Shown here in pieces: positions 10,717 through 21,534 of a stretch of 64,000 nt of DNA (position 1 is its first letter; each line of letters opens with the position of its first letter). The notes beneath the pieces were generated by a model. The model searched no databases, was not told the origin of the DNA, and saw only the letters and a program-made list of their open reading frames with translations. Origin of the DNA: Leptodontidium sp. MPI-SDFR-AT-0119 (taxonomy: Eukaryota > Ascomycota > Leotiomycetes > Helotiales > Leptodontidiaceae). A program made the translations under genes and the position numbers. The stretch lies in contig JAHLEZ010000006.1 in assembly GCA_020726505.1 (NCBI GenBank), forward strand, positions 3,224,001 through 3,288,000. The letters run 5' to 3'.

Positions 10717-12611
10717 TTGGGTGCATTCAGCCGCTGGCGTTTTGAAAACGCGTCGTGACTGAGATTGTCGAACTCTGCGATAGTTTTGTTCACGTACTAG
10801 TCCATCTTGAATAATCCAAGGGCTACAATACTGGCTGGAGCCGTTAGTTGGCATTGCTGTCAAGTCTGGGGCTAATAAAGCGTACGCCTGTGCTTGGACC
10901 AAATGCCAAACCGAACAACACTTCGATAAGTATGCCGAATCCAACTTCATCCACACCTTGCTTAGAACCATAAGCTCCAAGATACCACGAACGCCTCCAC
11001 TGGTGGTTGGGGCTTGGATTGGGGGCGGACGGATGAGGGATGTAGGTGGTGGTAAGGTTTCTTTGTCGAGAGATGCCTGCTTTGACTTTCTACCCAAAAT
11101 ACCCTTTCCCTTACCTTTTTGAGGCTTAGTCAAGGCTTGATGTTTGAGTGCTGGCAGAAAGGAGAGATCTTGGAGTTCGGGAGTCGAGACTGAGCGAGAT
11201 AGACTTGGTTGGCGGTTCAGGGATGAAGCGTCAGGTTTTGGAAGAGCTTCTTGCGATTGGGCGGCTGCAAAATCAGTGGATTTCTTGCCTGTCGGCGTTT
11301 TCATGTGGTCTTCGTCTTCAGTCAATTCCATTTCCACGGCTGTTCGACACCAACTATCTCGTCCACTTGCTGCGTCATCGAAAACGGCAATTGACATCAA
11401 TGGAAGGTCGAGATTGAATTTGCCTAATGATGGGGAAGCCTCAGGCGTATTACTAGTTTTGATATCATCCATGGGAGGAAAGTATCCTTTCTCGGACTGT
11501 GGTCTCGATAAAGTTGGTGTGGTGATGTTTAAGAAATCGTCCAGAGTAGAGTACTCCTCACTAGAATCCGTCACAGATCTTGAATGTCCGTTTCGGCTAT
11601 TACTGGGTGATGATCCAGACTTCCCTGGCCTATTTCCTTGGGTGCTTGGTGGATGAATGGATTTACGATTTGATTTCTTTGTAATTGCAAAGTCTTGAAC
11701 CAGTGTTGGTGGAGCTTCTCCGAGAATTTGTTCAGCAGAGATATTATTTTTAGTATCGAGGACGCTAGTCGTCAGAGCACGCTTCGAGGCTTCCGGGCGT
11801 AATGTTTGAGGATACTCAACTGCGCTCACGAAACTCTCAGTTGGTGATCCCGAGTCTGGTGCGGTAGAGTGCTTCGAGAATGCCGCCTTTACAGCAACTC
11901 TAAGACCTTTAAGACCAGAAGATTTCCGTGCATGAGGTGGCCTCTCGTCACCGGTGATGCAGTCATTTGGCCGATATGTAGTGATGGGAGTGCATAATCA
12001 CCGTCCGCGAATGGATTTGAACTGCTAGTATCCCCAGTGCTGGCCTCATTCTTGCTGGGCTTGATTGTTGAGGGTGCATCTCGACTTGAATTTCGAGCTC
12101 TACTCCTTGACTTGAAAAACCACCTAGTACGAGATTCAGATCGTTTGGGGGTGACAGGAGCCTCATCTCGCATTCCAGATACTGAACGGTCACGACTTTG
12201 TTGCCGTGTGTTTTGCACATAGCTTGAACTATCTCGACCCCGAGGTTCGTCTTGTTCTGTTGAGTTGCGCTTGAATCTGTCCAAGAAAATGATTGACGAT
12301 GCCCTTCTGCCACGGCCTCCATCCCCACTACTCCCAGGACCTGATCTAGTACTTGAAGTGTCCCGTTTTGTCGGACTTGGCTCCCCAGTCTCCACAGGAA
12401 AGTATCTTGTCGAAGTTGGTGGATGACTTCGGCGAGTTTTCCTAATATTCCTCTCCACAATTGGTGTATTGTCGTCCACCAGTGGGCCTGGACCTCTCGC
12501 GACCTTCGCCGCTTGCGAATATATGCTATCCCACTTCTGAGGTGTTCGTATCGATTCTTCGTATATCGATAACGGTCGAATTGAGTCCGCAATCGAGGTA
12601 CTACTACTCAT
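10699..12611 (-). CDS. Low-complexity disordered protein gene with frameshift and chimeric 3' end
   Basis: From the Met at 12611 the frame encodes a Ser/Pro/Arg-rich, probably intrinsically disordered protein with basic patches (RWFFKSRSRARNSSR) and many SP/TP sites, as in phosphorylated scaffold proteins. This frame stops near 11889. The neighbouring frame takes over near 11955 (GDERPPHARKSSGLKG upstream of the Met at 11829) and runs on with the same composition, so one small indel separates the halves, or there is a sequencing error. At about 11002 the frame passes straight into the patatin duplicate (PTTS then GGVRGILELM). It ends at 10699 in out-of-frame patatin DNA. The original C-terminus has therefore been replaced. 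No catalytic domain is visible; function unknown. Confidence 0.5.
10726..11001 (-). pseudogene. Partial copy of patatin exons (block B)
   Basis: This is the second copy of about 5549-5820 from the patatin gene. It includes two exons and the intron between them, so it arose from genomic DNA and not from mRNA. The minus strand begins GGVRGILELM, as in the parent's oxyanion-loop exon. Small indels and substitutions then destroy the frame, and the split nucleophile motif is no longer in frame with it. The right boundary falls exactly at the parent's splice acceptor (AG before the GGVRG exon), where it abuts the disordered-protein gene. Confidence 0.75.
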
Positions 12612-13436
12612 ATTCCCTTGTCATAGCCAAATCTCTGTTGCTATCATTATTCAGAAACCCCTTCGCATCGTCACCACCTGTGGCTTTAATTTGCCGTATG
12701 GTTTCTTCCGTTGCAGCATCCTCACTTTGTCTCAACTTTAGCCCCCCAATGAATCCATTTGACTACGATGCCGGATGTCTTGGAGGAACGAATTCTTGGG
12801 TAGGTGGAGTCTGAGGAGTGGGTGCAGTGTGCGATTTCCAGGGTATTGGGAATATTCTGTGTAGCAATGAATGTAAACTTCTTCAATCCAGCATCAATGC
12901 TTGCCCTCCGTGCCCCAATCTTAAAGCATATCCAACTGATGTGCAAAAAAGGAAGGCCGACAGAAATTGATTCGAGGAAAATGGTGGGAGAAGGCCAAAT
13001 ACATACTCAACCTTGTCCGTGAATGTCTCCACAGCTGTTGCTTACAATATTGACCAAACCTGAAAGAACGGAGACTGTTGACATTTTGCCGAACCGGTTT
13101 GACTCAAGCCGTTTAAAAACGGGCTAGCCCTAGCGCGGCATTTCAGCTGCCAAGTATCTAGCGTCACTTCATGCTTCCTTTTGAAGCGCCACGAATTCTG
13201 CCTCACGCACGCGCATGATTATGGCGCACCTCCTTCCTTTTTATAAGTCAGGGTCTCCTCCCACACATTCCTGTTCAGATTCTTGTACTAGCCTCTGAGG
13301 CCGCTAGTCAGTTACTGCGATCACTTCTAGTGAAAACAGTTGTGCCTTTCAGGTAAGGCTTCAGGTTGCTTCTTAGCAGTATCTGATGCAGCAAAGTATA
13401 GTAGTTCCCCCCAACCGCCAGCTGGCAATCACAGTC
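12612..13436. promoter_or_regulatory. Divergent intergenic region between disordered-protein gene and NLR
   Basis: The two genes are transcribed away from each other, so both promoters should lie here. A TATA-like TTTTTATAAG is at about 13239-13248, roughly 190 bases before the chosen NLR start. Short open frames here have no domain. Confidence 0.35.
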
Positions 13437-16400
13437 ATGTCTGGGGCCGAAGCCAGCCTTGTTTTGGGCCCCATTTCCTCCGTTATCGCTATATTCGATG
13501 CTACGAAAAAGGTATACGACGCGGCTGCGGACTCAAAAGGGCTTCCAGAGGCCTTCCGCGAGGTGGCAGGTCGACTGCCGATTGTGAGGACCATCCTCGG
13601 GTCTGTGGAACAACACATAAGCGATGGAAAGGTGGATGAAGAAACATGTAAGTTCATCAAGCCTGTAGTAATAACATGCAAGGAAAAGACAGAGAAATTT
13701 GATCTGCTCTTCCAAAAGGTCATTCCTCCAGGCGATGCCTCAAGGCTCGATCGTTACATCAATGCTGCGTGGACATTGGGTAAAGGTGGTCGTGTTGAGT
13801 CCTGGATGAAGGGGATTCTGGAGGACGTACAACTCCTTGCAAGCAATCATGCAATGACGGCCATCGAGGTTGAGAGCATCAATAAGGCTATCGAAGAAGT
13901 ATCTGATATCGAACCATCGATCCCTGATTCCGTTCTTCAGGAAACAGCCTCCACGAACAACAACTTTAGTAACGAACCGATGACCAACAACAATGTCAGT
14001 GGAAATCAATTCAACATGACGAATAACTCGACTGGGGAGCAATACCAAGCCGAGACTCAGAATATTTCCATCAGTAAGAGTAGATGACCAGCATGGTAGA
14101 TGGTACGAGGTTGTTGATGTATTGTAGAGAGTGAACAAGCAGCAGATCAAGCTTTCCATGCGCATATTCAAAATTTCACCGCGAGGCTGAGTAAGTGGCT
14201 CTCATTCCTTTGCCGATGGCATTATTTGAAACAAAGTAATTGTAATGGGTTCAAGCTGAGACAGAGGGTTGTATTATAGATGACGCGGAGTTGAAAGAGT
14301 TCTGTGAAAATGGTAAACGACCGGCTCCTAAACTTGTATCGCCAATGTTAACTGTAGTAGCAATTCTGGCCCAGCTCGAATTTTCTGGAATGACAGATCG
14401 ATACGAGGATATTGCTGAGGCCCACAAGCAAACACTCCAATGGATCTACGAGAGACCGGACTTGAAATTCGTGGAATGGCTAGAAGCAGGAACAGGCGTG
14501 TTCTGGATTACTGGTAAAGCCGGCAGTGGAAAATCGACTCTGATGAAGTACCAGTGTGACATATTTCTACTCTACTACTCGAGTACTACTCTAGAGTAGT
14601 AGAGTAGAGTAGAATAGAATTAGAGTAGAATAGAATTAGAGTAGAATAGAATTAGAGTAGAATAGAATTAGAGTAGTCACTTTTTCGACTACTCTAGAGT
14701 AGAACTAGAGTAGTTATTTTTGACTACTCTAGACTAGTAGAGTAGTAGAGTTATTTTAAAAGGACGTTTAAATTTTAATATAAATATAAAATTATTATTA
14801 TAAACTAAGTTATTAGTAATAATAATTGATAAAAATAATTTACTTATAAATCGCTTAGTTATAAAATTATTAAATATCTATACATAAGTAAGCGTTAAGA
14901 CTAAAGGTTTAAACGAGATAAGCCGCGATTAAGTTACTTTAAGTAAAGCTCCCGCGTATTAGTCTTATTTAGGTTAGATTTTAGTCCCATGACTACTACT
15001 CGAGTACTACTCTAGAGTAGTAGAGTAGAGTAGAGTAGAGTTAGAGTAGTATAATATTTATACTAGAGTAGAGTAGAGTAGCGCTCACTACTCTACTCTA
15101 CTCTACTCATTTGTTACACTGTGAAGTACCTCTTTGAAGACCCTCGCACGACCGAAATGCTACCAAAGGATATCCCAAACACCCTAGTCGCCGGCTTCTT
15201 TTTCCATGACCGAGGATTCAACCCGCTGCTGAAGTCTCAAAAGGGACTTTTCAGGGCCATCATGCATGACATTCTATCCAAATTCAAGCAGCTCATACCC
15301 GCGGCTCCACCCAAGCGCTTTTCTTCCATCGAAGCAAACCTTCGATCAAACGCAGCTTACCCGAGGATATCAGACTGGACCCCCGAGGAACTGAAAGCCG
15401 GCTTCAAAGCTGTTGTTTGCCAAAGGCACCTGCCACTACATCTCTGTCTCTTGATCGATGGCCTTGACGAGTTCTCGGGCGACCATCAGATCATCATTGA
15501 CACCTTGTCAGAACTATTATACGGACCGGACAATTCGGTTGTTCGAGTGCAGCTTTGTCTTTCGAGTCGTCAACTTATCAAGTTTGAGAAAGCTTACTTG
15601 GATTATCCGCACCTCAGAGTTCAAGACCTCACGGCGGATGACATCAAATCATACGCGGAATCGAAGTTTCCAGAGCTCAGTCAATTGATGATCAGAGACC
15701 CAAATACCTCGAAACAGATCACGAAAGAAATTCTGCAGAAGGCTGAAGGTATATGTTTTTGTCTTCTTGTTTCCGACATGTACATCTTGGGAAGATTTAC
15801 GATCGAACCACTGACCGATACTTCAGGTATTTCTCTGGGTTACGTTAGTCGTCAAGTCTCTTGTGGAAAGCCTGGAAGACGATGATGACCTTGGGACTCT
15901 GCAGCGACGCTTATCGGCGTTGCCAGCCGGCCTGCAGGAATTATATGCATGCATGATTAGCAGCATTGAGCCTTTCTATCGAGACACAGCTGCCAGGACG
16001 ATCCAAATAGTCGGGCTTGCTAACATGCCACTTTCTCCGTTGGCCATGTACTTTGCAGACGAAGACCCCGCCCAAGCACTTTCTGACGAGAAGCTGTTGA
16101 CCCAACAAGACATAGAGGCACGGCATGTGACAGTTGCCAAGCGTTTGAAGACCCGTACTGCAGGTCTCATCGAGATCAACTCTGCAGCGCGTGAGACTTC
16201 CATCGGCGACTCTGGTAGTGAAAGAAGTATATCTGACAGTACTGCCTCGGCTCAAAAAGCCAAGCTCCGGGAACCCGGCAAAGTTCAATATCTCCACTTG
16301 ACAGTTAAAGAGTTCTTCAGTTCCGGCTCACTGCCCAACTGGGTATCTTCTCCGTCGATCGATACTATCACCGATTGCCATAGAAGAAACGCGGCAAGCT

Positions 16401-17530
16401 GTTTACGGCAGCTACAAGCAGTCCAGTCACACAGTCTGCACAGCTACAGCCAGGGACGATCTGCCAGCCCTGGCATCGGGGTTGGGCAATACTGGCTGTC
16501 GATGTCTGGTGGTATTTTATTCATGATCTTGCATCATTGCCTCCAAGCAGAGCGTCTCGGCAGGGCATCACAGCTGGAAGTCCTCGAAAAGCTCGACCAT
16601 GTTATCACGACGGCCAAGCCTCAGCTATACGACAACAGCAGCCCGTACGATATTTCAGTGAAGCTTGATGAACCCATCAAATGGCACTGGACCTATGGTC
16701 GATATGGTGACTGGTCTGAGCCACAGGGTTGGCAAAGTGACTATGTTGCATTCCTGGTCACCATCGGAATGATCCGCTCAGTAATCGCCAAATTCCGCAG
16801 TGGTTACGATGCAGCTGAGAAACCAGGATGGCCATTACTACTCTATGCCACCTGCTCACTTGCCCCGGACTATGCAATCACAGATATGGAGCGAGACACG
16901 ATCGACCCTTTCCTTGTGGCAGAGCTCCTAAGGCGGAAGTGTGATCTAAACTAGGTCTTTGAATCTGGCGGCTCTGAGTGCGAGATCTGCGACGAGGGAG
17001 CTAGGACGGTCTGGGAAGTTGTGTTGTTCCAGATCTTAGGAAGATTCGGTGATGACTGGCCGCACACAGCACATGCAGAGCATTACATTATTGAACTAGA
17101 GAGCGACATAGAAGAAATGCGGAGTCTGAAGTTGCGATGGCCGAAAACAGTCAGACTTTTCCTCTACCATGGAGCAGATCCATGTCAATTCGTTAACCAG
17201 TATGAGTGGACTAGACGGCGGCGATACTATAAAAGCTACGCAAAATCCAGAATGTCTGCTCTACTGATCGTGAATACAGTGTTCCGAGACTTCGAGGATC
17301 CGTTATTGACCACTATACGAGACTTTATGATCTCAAAAGGGGCGACTGAGCTCGAAGAAGATATCATTCAACCTAATCCGCCCCTTGAACCAGTGGACGA
17401 TCTACCTACAAGCGAGACTACTCTATCAGCACCATTGCCAAGGAGTCGTCTTCAGCATATTCCCCTTATTAGAAAGGCACTAGCTACCCGGCGGACGAAA
17501 AAGCTTACAAAGATAACTTCGGCGATATGA
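13437..17530 (+). pseudogene. NACHT-type NLR (STAND NTPase) split by a hAT element
   Basis: The chosen start (13437, MSGAEASLVLGPISS) matches the usual beginning of fungal SesA/NACHT N-terminal effector domains; an in-frame Met at 13386 is the alternative. Introns at 14074-14127 and 14191-14279 restore the frame into the nucleotide-binding domain. Walker A is GKAGSGKST (about 14510-14540) and Walker B is LLIDGLDEF (about 15450). A winged-helix-type region and the conserved KVQYLHLTVKEFF follow (about 16280-16320). The N-terminal exon ends in an Asn/Gln-rich linker with spaced NQF / EQYQ units. Lesions: a 570 bp element inserted at 14552 just after Walker A; a frame mismatch at the intron 15749-15826; and an in-frame TAG at 16952-16954 followed by more protein to 17530. 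No WD, ankyrin or TPR repeats were recognised. Such proteins trigger incompatibility or immune-type cell death; this copy is probably dead. Confidence 0.85.
14552..15121. mobile_element. Non-autonomous hAT-type element (570 bp) in the NLR
   Basis: The element begins CAGTGTGACA and ends TGTTACACTG, giving terminal inverted repeats with 9 of 10 bases matching. It is flanked by an exact 8 bp duplication TGAAGTAC (14544-14551 and 15122-15129). An 8 bp duplication and CAGTG-type tips are hallmarks of the hAT superfamily. There is no open frame. Both subterminal regions are packed with GAGTA/TACTC units and nested palindromes such as CTACTCTAGAGTAG, around an A+T-rich core (about 14750-14990). Removing the element and one duplication leaves the NLR frame continuous across the site. 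Confidence 0.9.
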
Positions 17531-18265
17531 TTTGGCTATATAAAGAGGAAATCTAAGACTTCGGGATTAAGCAAACCACTTAGTAATAGAAATCCTAATA
17601 GTATTCACCCGCGCATTACATAGTAACGCTTTTACTAATTAGCTGAAGTAATGGCGGGAGCCGTCTTAACTATATACGCATTATATAATAACGCTTTTAC
17701 TAATTAGTCGTATCTATAACAGTACGCGACGCTGATTAGTCGCATTAATAAGAGTCGCATAAGCTATACCTTATTAAAATTATTATTATACTAAAATTAT
17801 AATAATAGTCGTTATAGTATTATAATAAATACTTAAAATCGTAAGTAAAGAAGTAAAGATTAATTTAATTAATTACTATTTCTAATGTTATTTCTTAAAA
17901 TTAATAATTATATAGTAGTAGCTATTATTAAAGAATAAATCGAGTTATAATTGTAATTAGAATTATTATAATATATAGTTTTAATAATAGAGTTAATTAA
18001 GGATTACGATTAACTATAATAGGAGATTTAGTTTATTATAATAGTGAATTATAATTAATTATAATAAACGATTTACGATTAAAATGGGAGTAATATTAAG
18101 TAAGAAAGTAAATAAATATTATTAAATTTTTAAAACTACGTATATATTATTTTAATTACTTATAACTCTTAGTTATAACATAAGTAAGGTCTTAGTTTAT
18201 TATAATTAAAAACTTAATTTAAAAGTATTAGCGGATTTTAATTTTAATAAAGCTATAACTAGTAA
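17531..18265. other. A+T-rich RIP-like spacer
   Basis: Extremely A+T-rich sequence downstream of the NLR with no open frames. An 18 bp direct repeat occurs near 17625 and 17690 (AACGCTTTTACTAATTAG), but no terminal repeats were recognised. Confidence 0.5.
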
Positions 18266-18566
18266 TGTTACGACCTACGATGCGCCTCGTATTCTAACCG
18301 ACACGGGCTCGTAGCATCGCTGGCTATGCGACGGCGCTAAGCCTAATAGGGAAGACTAAGTGGCGAGCCGTGACATATTGACGTGAAGGGCACTCGACTA
18401 CGCTAGGCCTTATTAGGAGGGTCCTTCATATATTTATACTCGAGCCCTCCCTTATAGAAAGCTTTCTTTTCTTCCTTGTCTTTTCTTCTCGATTTTAAGC
18501 GTAATATTAGGCCTAAATATAAAGCTAGAGTCTACTCGCCGTATCAACCTCTTGCCAGCCGTAACA
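18266..18566 (+). mobile_element. Solo LTR of the Gypsy family
   Basis: This segment begins TGTTACGACC and ends GCCGTAACA. It matches the LTRs of the two Gypsy elements at 26212-32795 and 38276-49411. It is flanked by a 5 bp target duplication AGTAA (18261-18265 and 18567-18571). No internal sequence is attached, so this is the product of LTR-LTR recombination. Confidence 0.9.
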
Positions 18567-18722
18567 AGTAATAGCGCTAAGCGAGTATAAAAACAAATAA
18601 ATATTATTACTTTTCCTATAATAATGTAAATTCTTAAAATATTTATTAATACTAATCATAATAAAGGATCAGAATTAATCGTAATATTAATTTATAATAA
18701 ACTTTAAAAGTTATAAAAAAGA

Positions 18723-19479
18723 TGTCACGATCTAAAGGATCACGTGTGTCTTGGCCCTGAGGCTCGGCAGCCTTACTACACAAAGAAGCCAAGATAGAGG
18801 AAGAATTATAAGACCAAGAGTCACGTGATAATATAGAGCTTTTAAAGCTTTTTAAGATTTAAAGTTCTAAGAACCCTCGGGGCCGTAGGCTCTTAAGGGA
18901 TCCGGAAGAATCGAAGTTTTATATAAATAAAGTAATTTCTTAAGTAATAGAACTTCGTACTTGAATTTATATAATAGTTTAATTATTACTTATAACGTCT
19001 TGATTCTTATTAAGAACTAAACCTCTCGTGTAATAGCACGGTAATAAGCTAATAAGCCTAATACCATAAGCGAGGTCACGGGATAAGATAATCAGGTAAT
19101 AACTCTTTATTAGCGCGAATATCGAAGTGAAGAGCCCTTTCCCCGAGGGAAGGTAGCTCTCCTTATATCTTTGATACCGAGTCGACTATTCTTAATTAAG
19201 CTTAATTACATGACGTATACGTTACGTACGTATTACGTAGTAACGTTACATAGCCTCACTTAGTCGAATACTAAGTGGGTATACGGCATAAATCGCTCAT
19301 CTGAGGTCCCGAGCTCTACCGAGCTTTACCGAGGTGTAAGCTAATCCTAATTAGGCATCGTAATGGAGCTAAAGGCTTGGCTAACCGGCTACCATTATAT
19401 CTTGTGACTTTACTTCCTAGCTAATACTAACTAACAAAGCTTATACGCCGCGTACTAGTCAGAACCCAGCGACGTTACA
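18723..19479. mobile_element. Solo LTR-like element, second family
   Basis: The 757 bp segment begins TGTCACGATC and ends GACGTTACA, i.e. TG...CA, and is flanked by the exact 5 bp duplication AAAGA (18718-18722 and 19480-19484). It has no coding frame. The size and 5 bp duplication fit a solo LTR of a family not otherwise present in the window. Orientation is taken from TG...CA only and is not certain. Confidence 0.75.
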
Positions 19480-19484
19480 AAAGA

Positions 19485-19880
19485 TTTATTATATTTAAAC
19501 CTTTACTAGTAATTAAAGTTTAAATTTATAAGAAAAGTAAACTTTATCTTTATAAAAAGTAAATATTAGTAAATTTCGACTTTTACTTAACTTTTTATAA
19601 ATAATATACTTCTACTTCTACTTCTTTTCTTACTCTTATTTTCCTTTAACTTCTTTAACTCTTAATATTATTATTACTTTTTTTTTAAATCATAATTATA
19701 ACTATAATAGTTACGCCTGATTTCTAAGAATAACTACTACTTTAATTTCTCTTTTTCTTTTCTTAATAATAATAACTTACTTTTATATTTTACTTACTAC
19801 GCCTCGATTTATTACGCTTCGATTTATCAAAGGGAAAACTTTGGCATAGTAAAAGTTCACATGCCGTCAAACGTATACTA
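19485..19880. other. Pyrimidine- and A+T-rich spacer
   Basis: Long CT-rich and TA-rich runs without coding capacity. The TA at 19879-19880 is the left target site of the Tc1/mariner element. Confidence 0.4.
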
Positions 19881-19911
<31 letters not shown>

Positions 19912-21534
19912 TAATGTGAAATTGTGGGCTGGAATCCTTTAGAATAGAGGCTTCACCGCCCCCTTTTTTGGCTCACCGCTTCCAAATGTAGGAAAGTAAG
20001 AGGGGTCATGAAAGGTACATGAAACTGAGTGTATTTTCTAGTATTTTGTAGGGACCCCTCGTGCAGCAATTACAGCTCGACATCTCCTCCACCACGAATC
20101 AAAAATTGTCTGAATGTAAGAATCTGGGACCGCATTCCAAGCCTCCCATATAATCTGCCTGAGTCGAGGGAGGGGTATTTTTGAGGCGTCGTAATAGGCA
20201 CCGTAATAGTTCGCCTGGATCCAGTTCTTCATCCAATTCCATACGTGTTCGATAAGATTCAAGTCCGAGGAGTATCGTGGGAACTTAATATACGGTATTC
20301 TTCGTCGGTGAAGGTTCTCGTAGGTCTTCTTGGATCTGTAGCATGACGCGTTGTCTTGCATCCATATGAGGCTTCGGCCTTGAAGAGCTTCTGACTGAAT
20401 ATACATCTCGATATTATTTAGAATTTGAGCGTCGTATTTCGTAGAATTCATCGATCCCCACTCCTTTTACTAGAATACAGCTGGTCCTTTCTTTCCCATG
20501 GCAATTGTACTATGAAACATCCACGTCGGTCTTTTACTGTATTTGTGCTGTAAACACTCGGCTTGGTATCGATCAGATCCATCTACCTTACACGAGACGT
20601 AGGATTGTGTGTGTGCTCCTCCGAAGGCCCAAACCTCGTCTGAAAATATCTGTGAAAAGAGACGTTCAGTAGACCAACTGACAGCCTCTGTTGCAAAATC
20701 GAGACGCTCTTGCCAAACCTCTGGATCATCAGAAAACCCCTTTTTCCTTGCGACTCGCCTTCCGTACCCAACGAGTTTAAATGCGGTCCGTATTGCTTTC
20801 TTTCCGTAGCCTTGTAACTCAGGGGGAGCGACAGCAGATATGTGTTTATATGCGACTCGTCGATGGGAAGGTGAGGCAATAAGCCACTGTTCAAGGCTAC
20901 GTCGAGTAGGAGTATTGATCACTGTCTTTCGTCCACGTGTTTGTTTTTGAGGGGTAATTCTGTTGTCTTTAGCGTGTTGAATCTGTCGTAGAGTATACCC
21001 AAGTTTTGGGTGTATTTCTTGTGGATTATGACCTAACTCAAGTGCTGTCTTAATTCGTATACGATCGGTACGAGTTGTCAAAGGTGCATATACTCGTCGG
21101 ACACGTGTACGAGGGCTATTCTGAGAGTCGTACGATTGCGTGGAAGCTTGGAAAAAAGGGACAGAAGGTGAGGGTTGAGGTGAGGGCAAGTCGTTTGAAG
21201 CTTGCGAATCAGGAACCTCATAAACGTACTCAACGCGAGGCGTCTTCGGCGTACAAAGAAGGTCTTGAATATTCATTTTATCGTCTGCGAAGGTGTTATG
21301 AATAGTAGTTGTATTGTAAAGACGAAGTGTTGTTGCGTTGTTTGCTCCCTTTGACGATGCGAGAGCTTTCACTTTTCTGCCGGCGGCTCGGTCACGTGAG
21401 TAGAACGTGCGTTATTCTAGAGGATTCAACGATAATTTGGTTGGCTCGAAGCCCTGTTCTGCCCCCTGATGCAGGCCCTCCAAAACCCCTCAATTAACAT
21501 TATTTAGGAAGGGAGGAGGGGGAGGGGGTCGGGA
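19881..21534 (-). mobile_element. Tc1/mariner element with poly-C terminus
   Basis: This 1654 bp element is flanked by TA on both sides (19879-19880 and 21535-21536). The inner parts of the inverted repeats match: CTAAATAATGT from 19907 and its complement ending near 21507. The outer 27 bases on the left are a pure C run (19881-19907). The outer 28 bases on the right, read from the tip, are C-rich but mixed (TCCCGACCCCC...). Between the repeats lies a transposase gene on the minus strand. Confidence 0.85.
20038..21372 (-). pseudogene. Tc1-type DD34E transposase with two adjacent stops
   Basis: The frame encodes a Ser/Pro-rich N-terminus, a helix-turn-helix DNA-binding region (about 21000-21090, LGYTLRQIQHAKDN) and a DDE catalytic domain. 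The catalytic residues are visible: Asp in FSDEVWAF (about 20640), Asp in WMQDNASC (about 20360) and Glu in SDLNLIEHVW (about 20255), with 34 residues between the last two. That spacing is diagnostic of Tc1-like enzymes. The single frame is interrupted only at about 20461-20466 by TAG-TAA, where relatives have Trp and another codon; both can be explained by transitions. All motifs survive, so the copy looks recently inactivated. The first Met may be 21372 or an internal Met near 21276. Confidence 0.9.

Noticed and set aside
11144..11656. 170-codon plus-strand frame
   Set aside because: It is antisense to the low-complexity Ser/Pro-rich minus-strand gene, where long shadow frames are expected.
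13740..14171. 143-codon minus-strand frame over the NLR N-terminus
   Set aside because: The plus strand has a clear NLR effector domain with intron structure; the antisense frame is chance.
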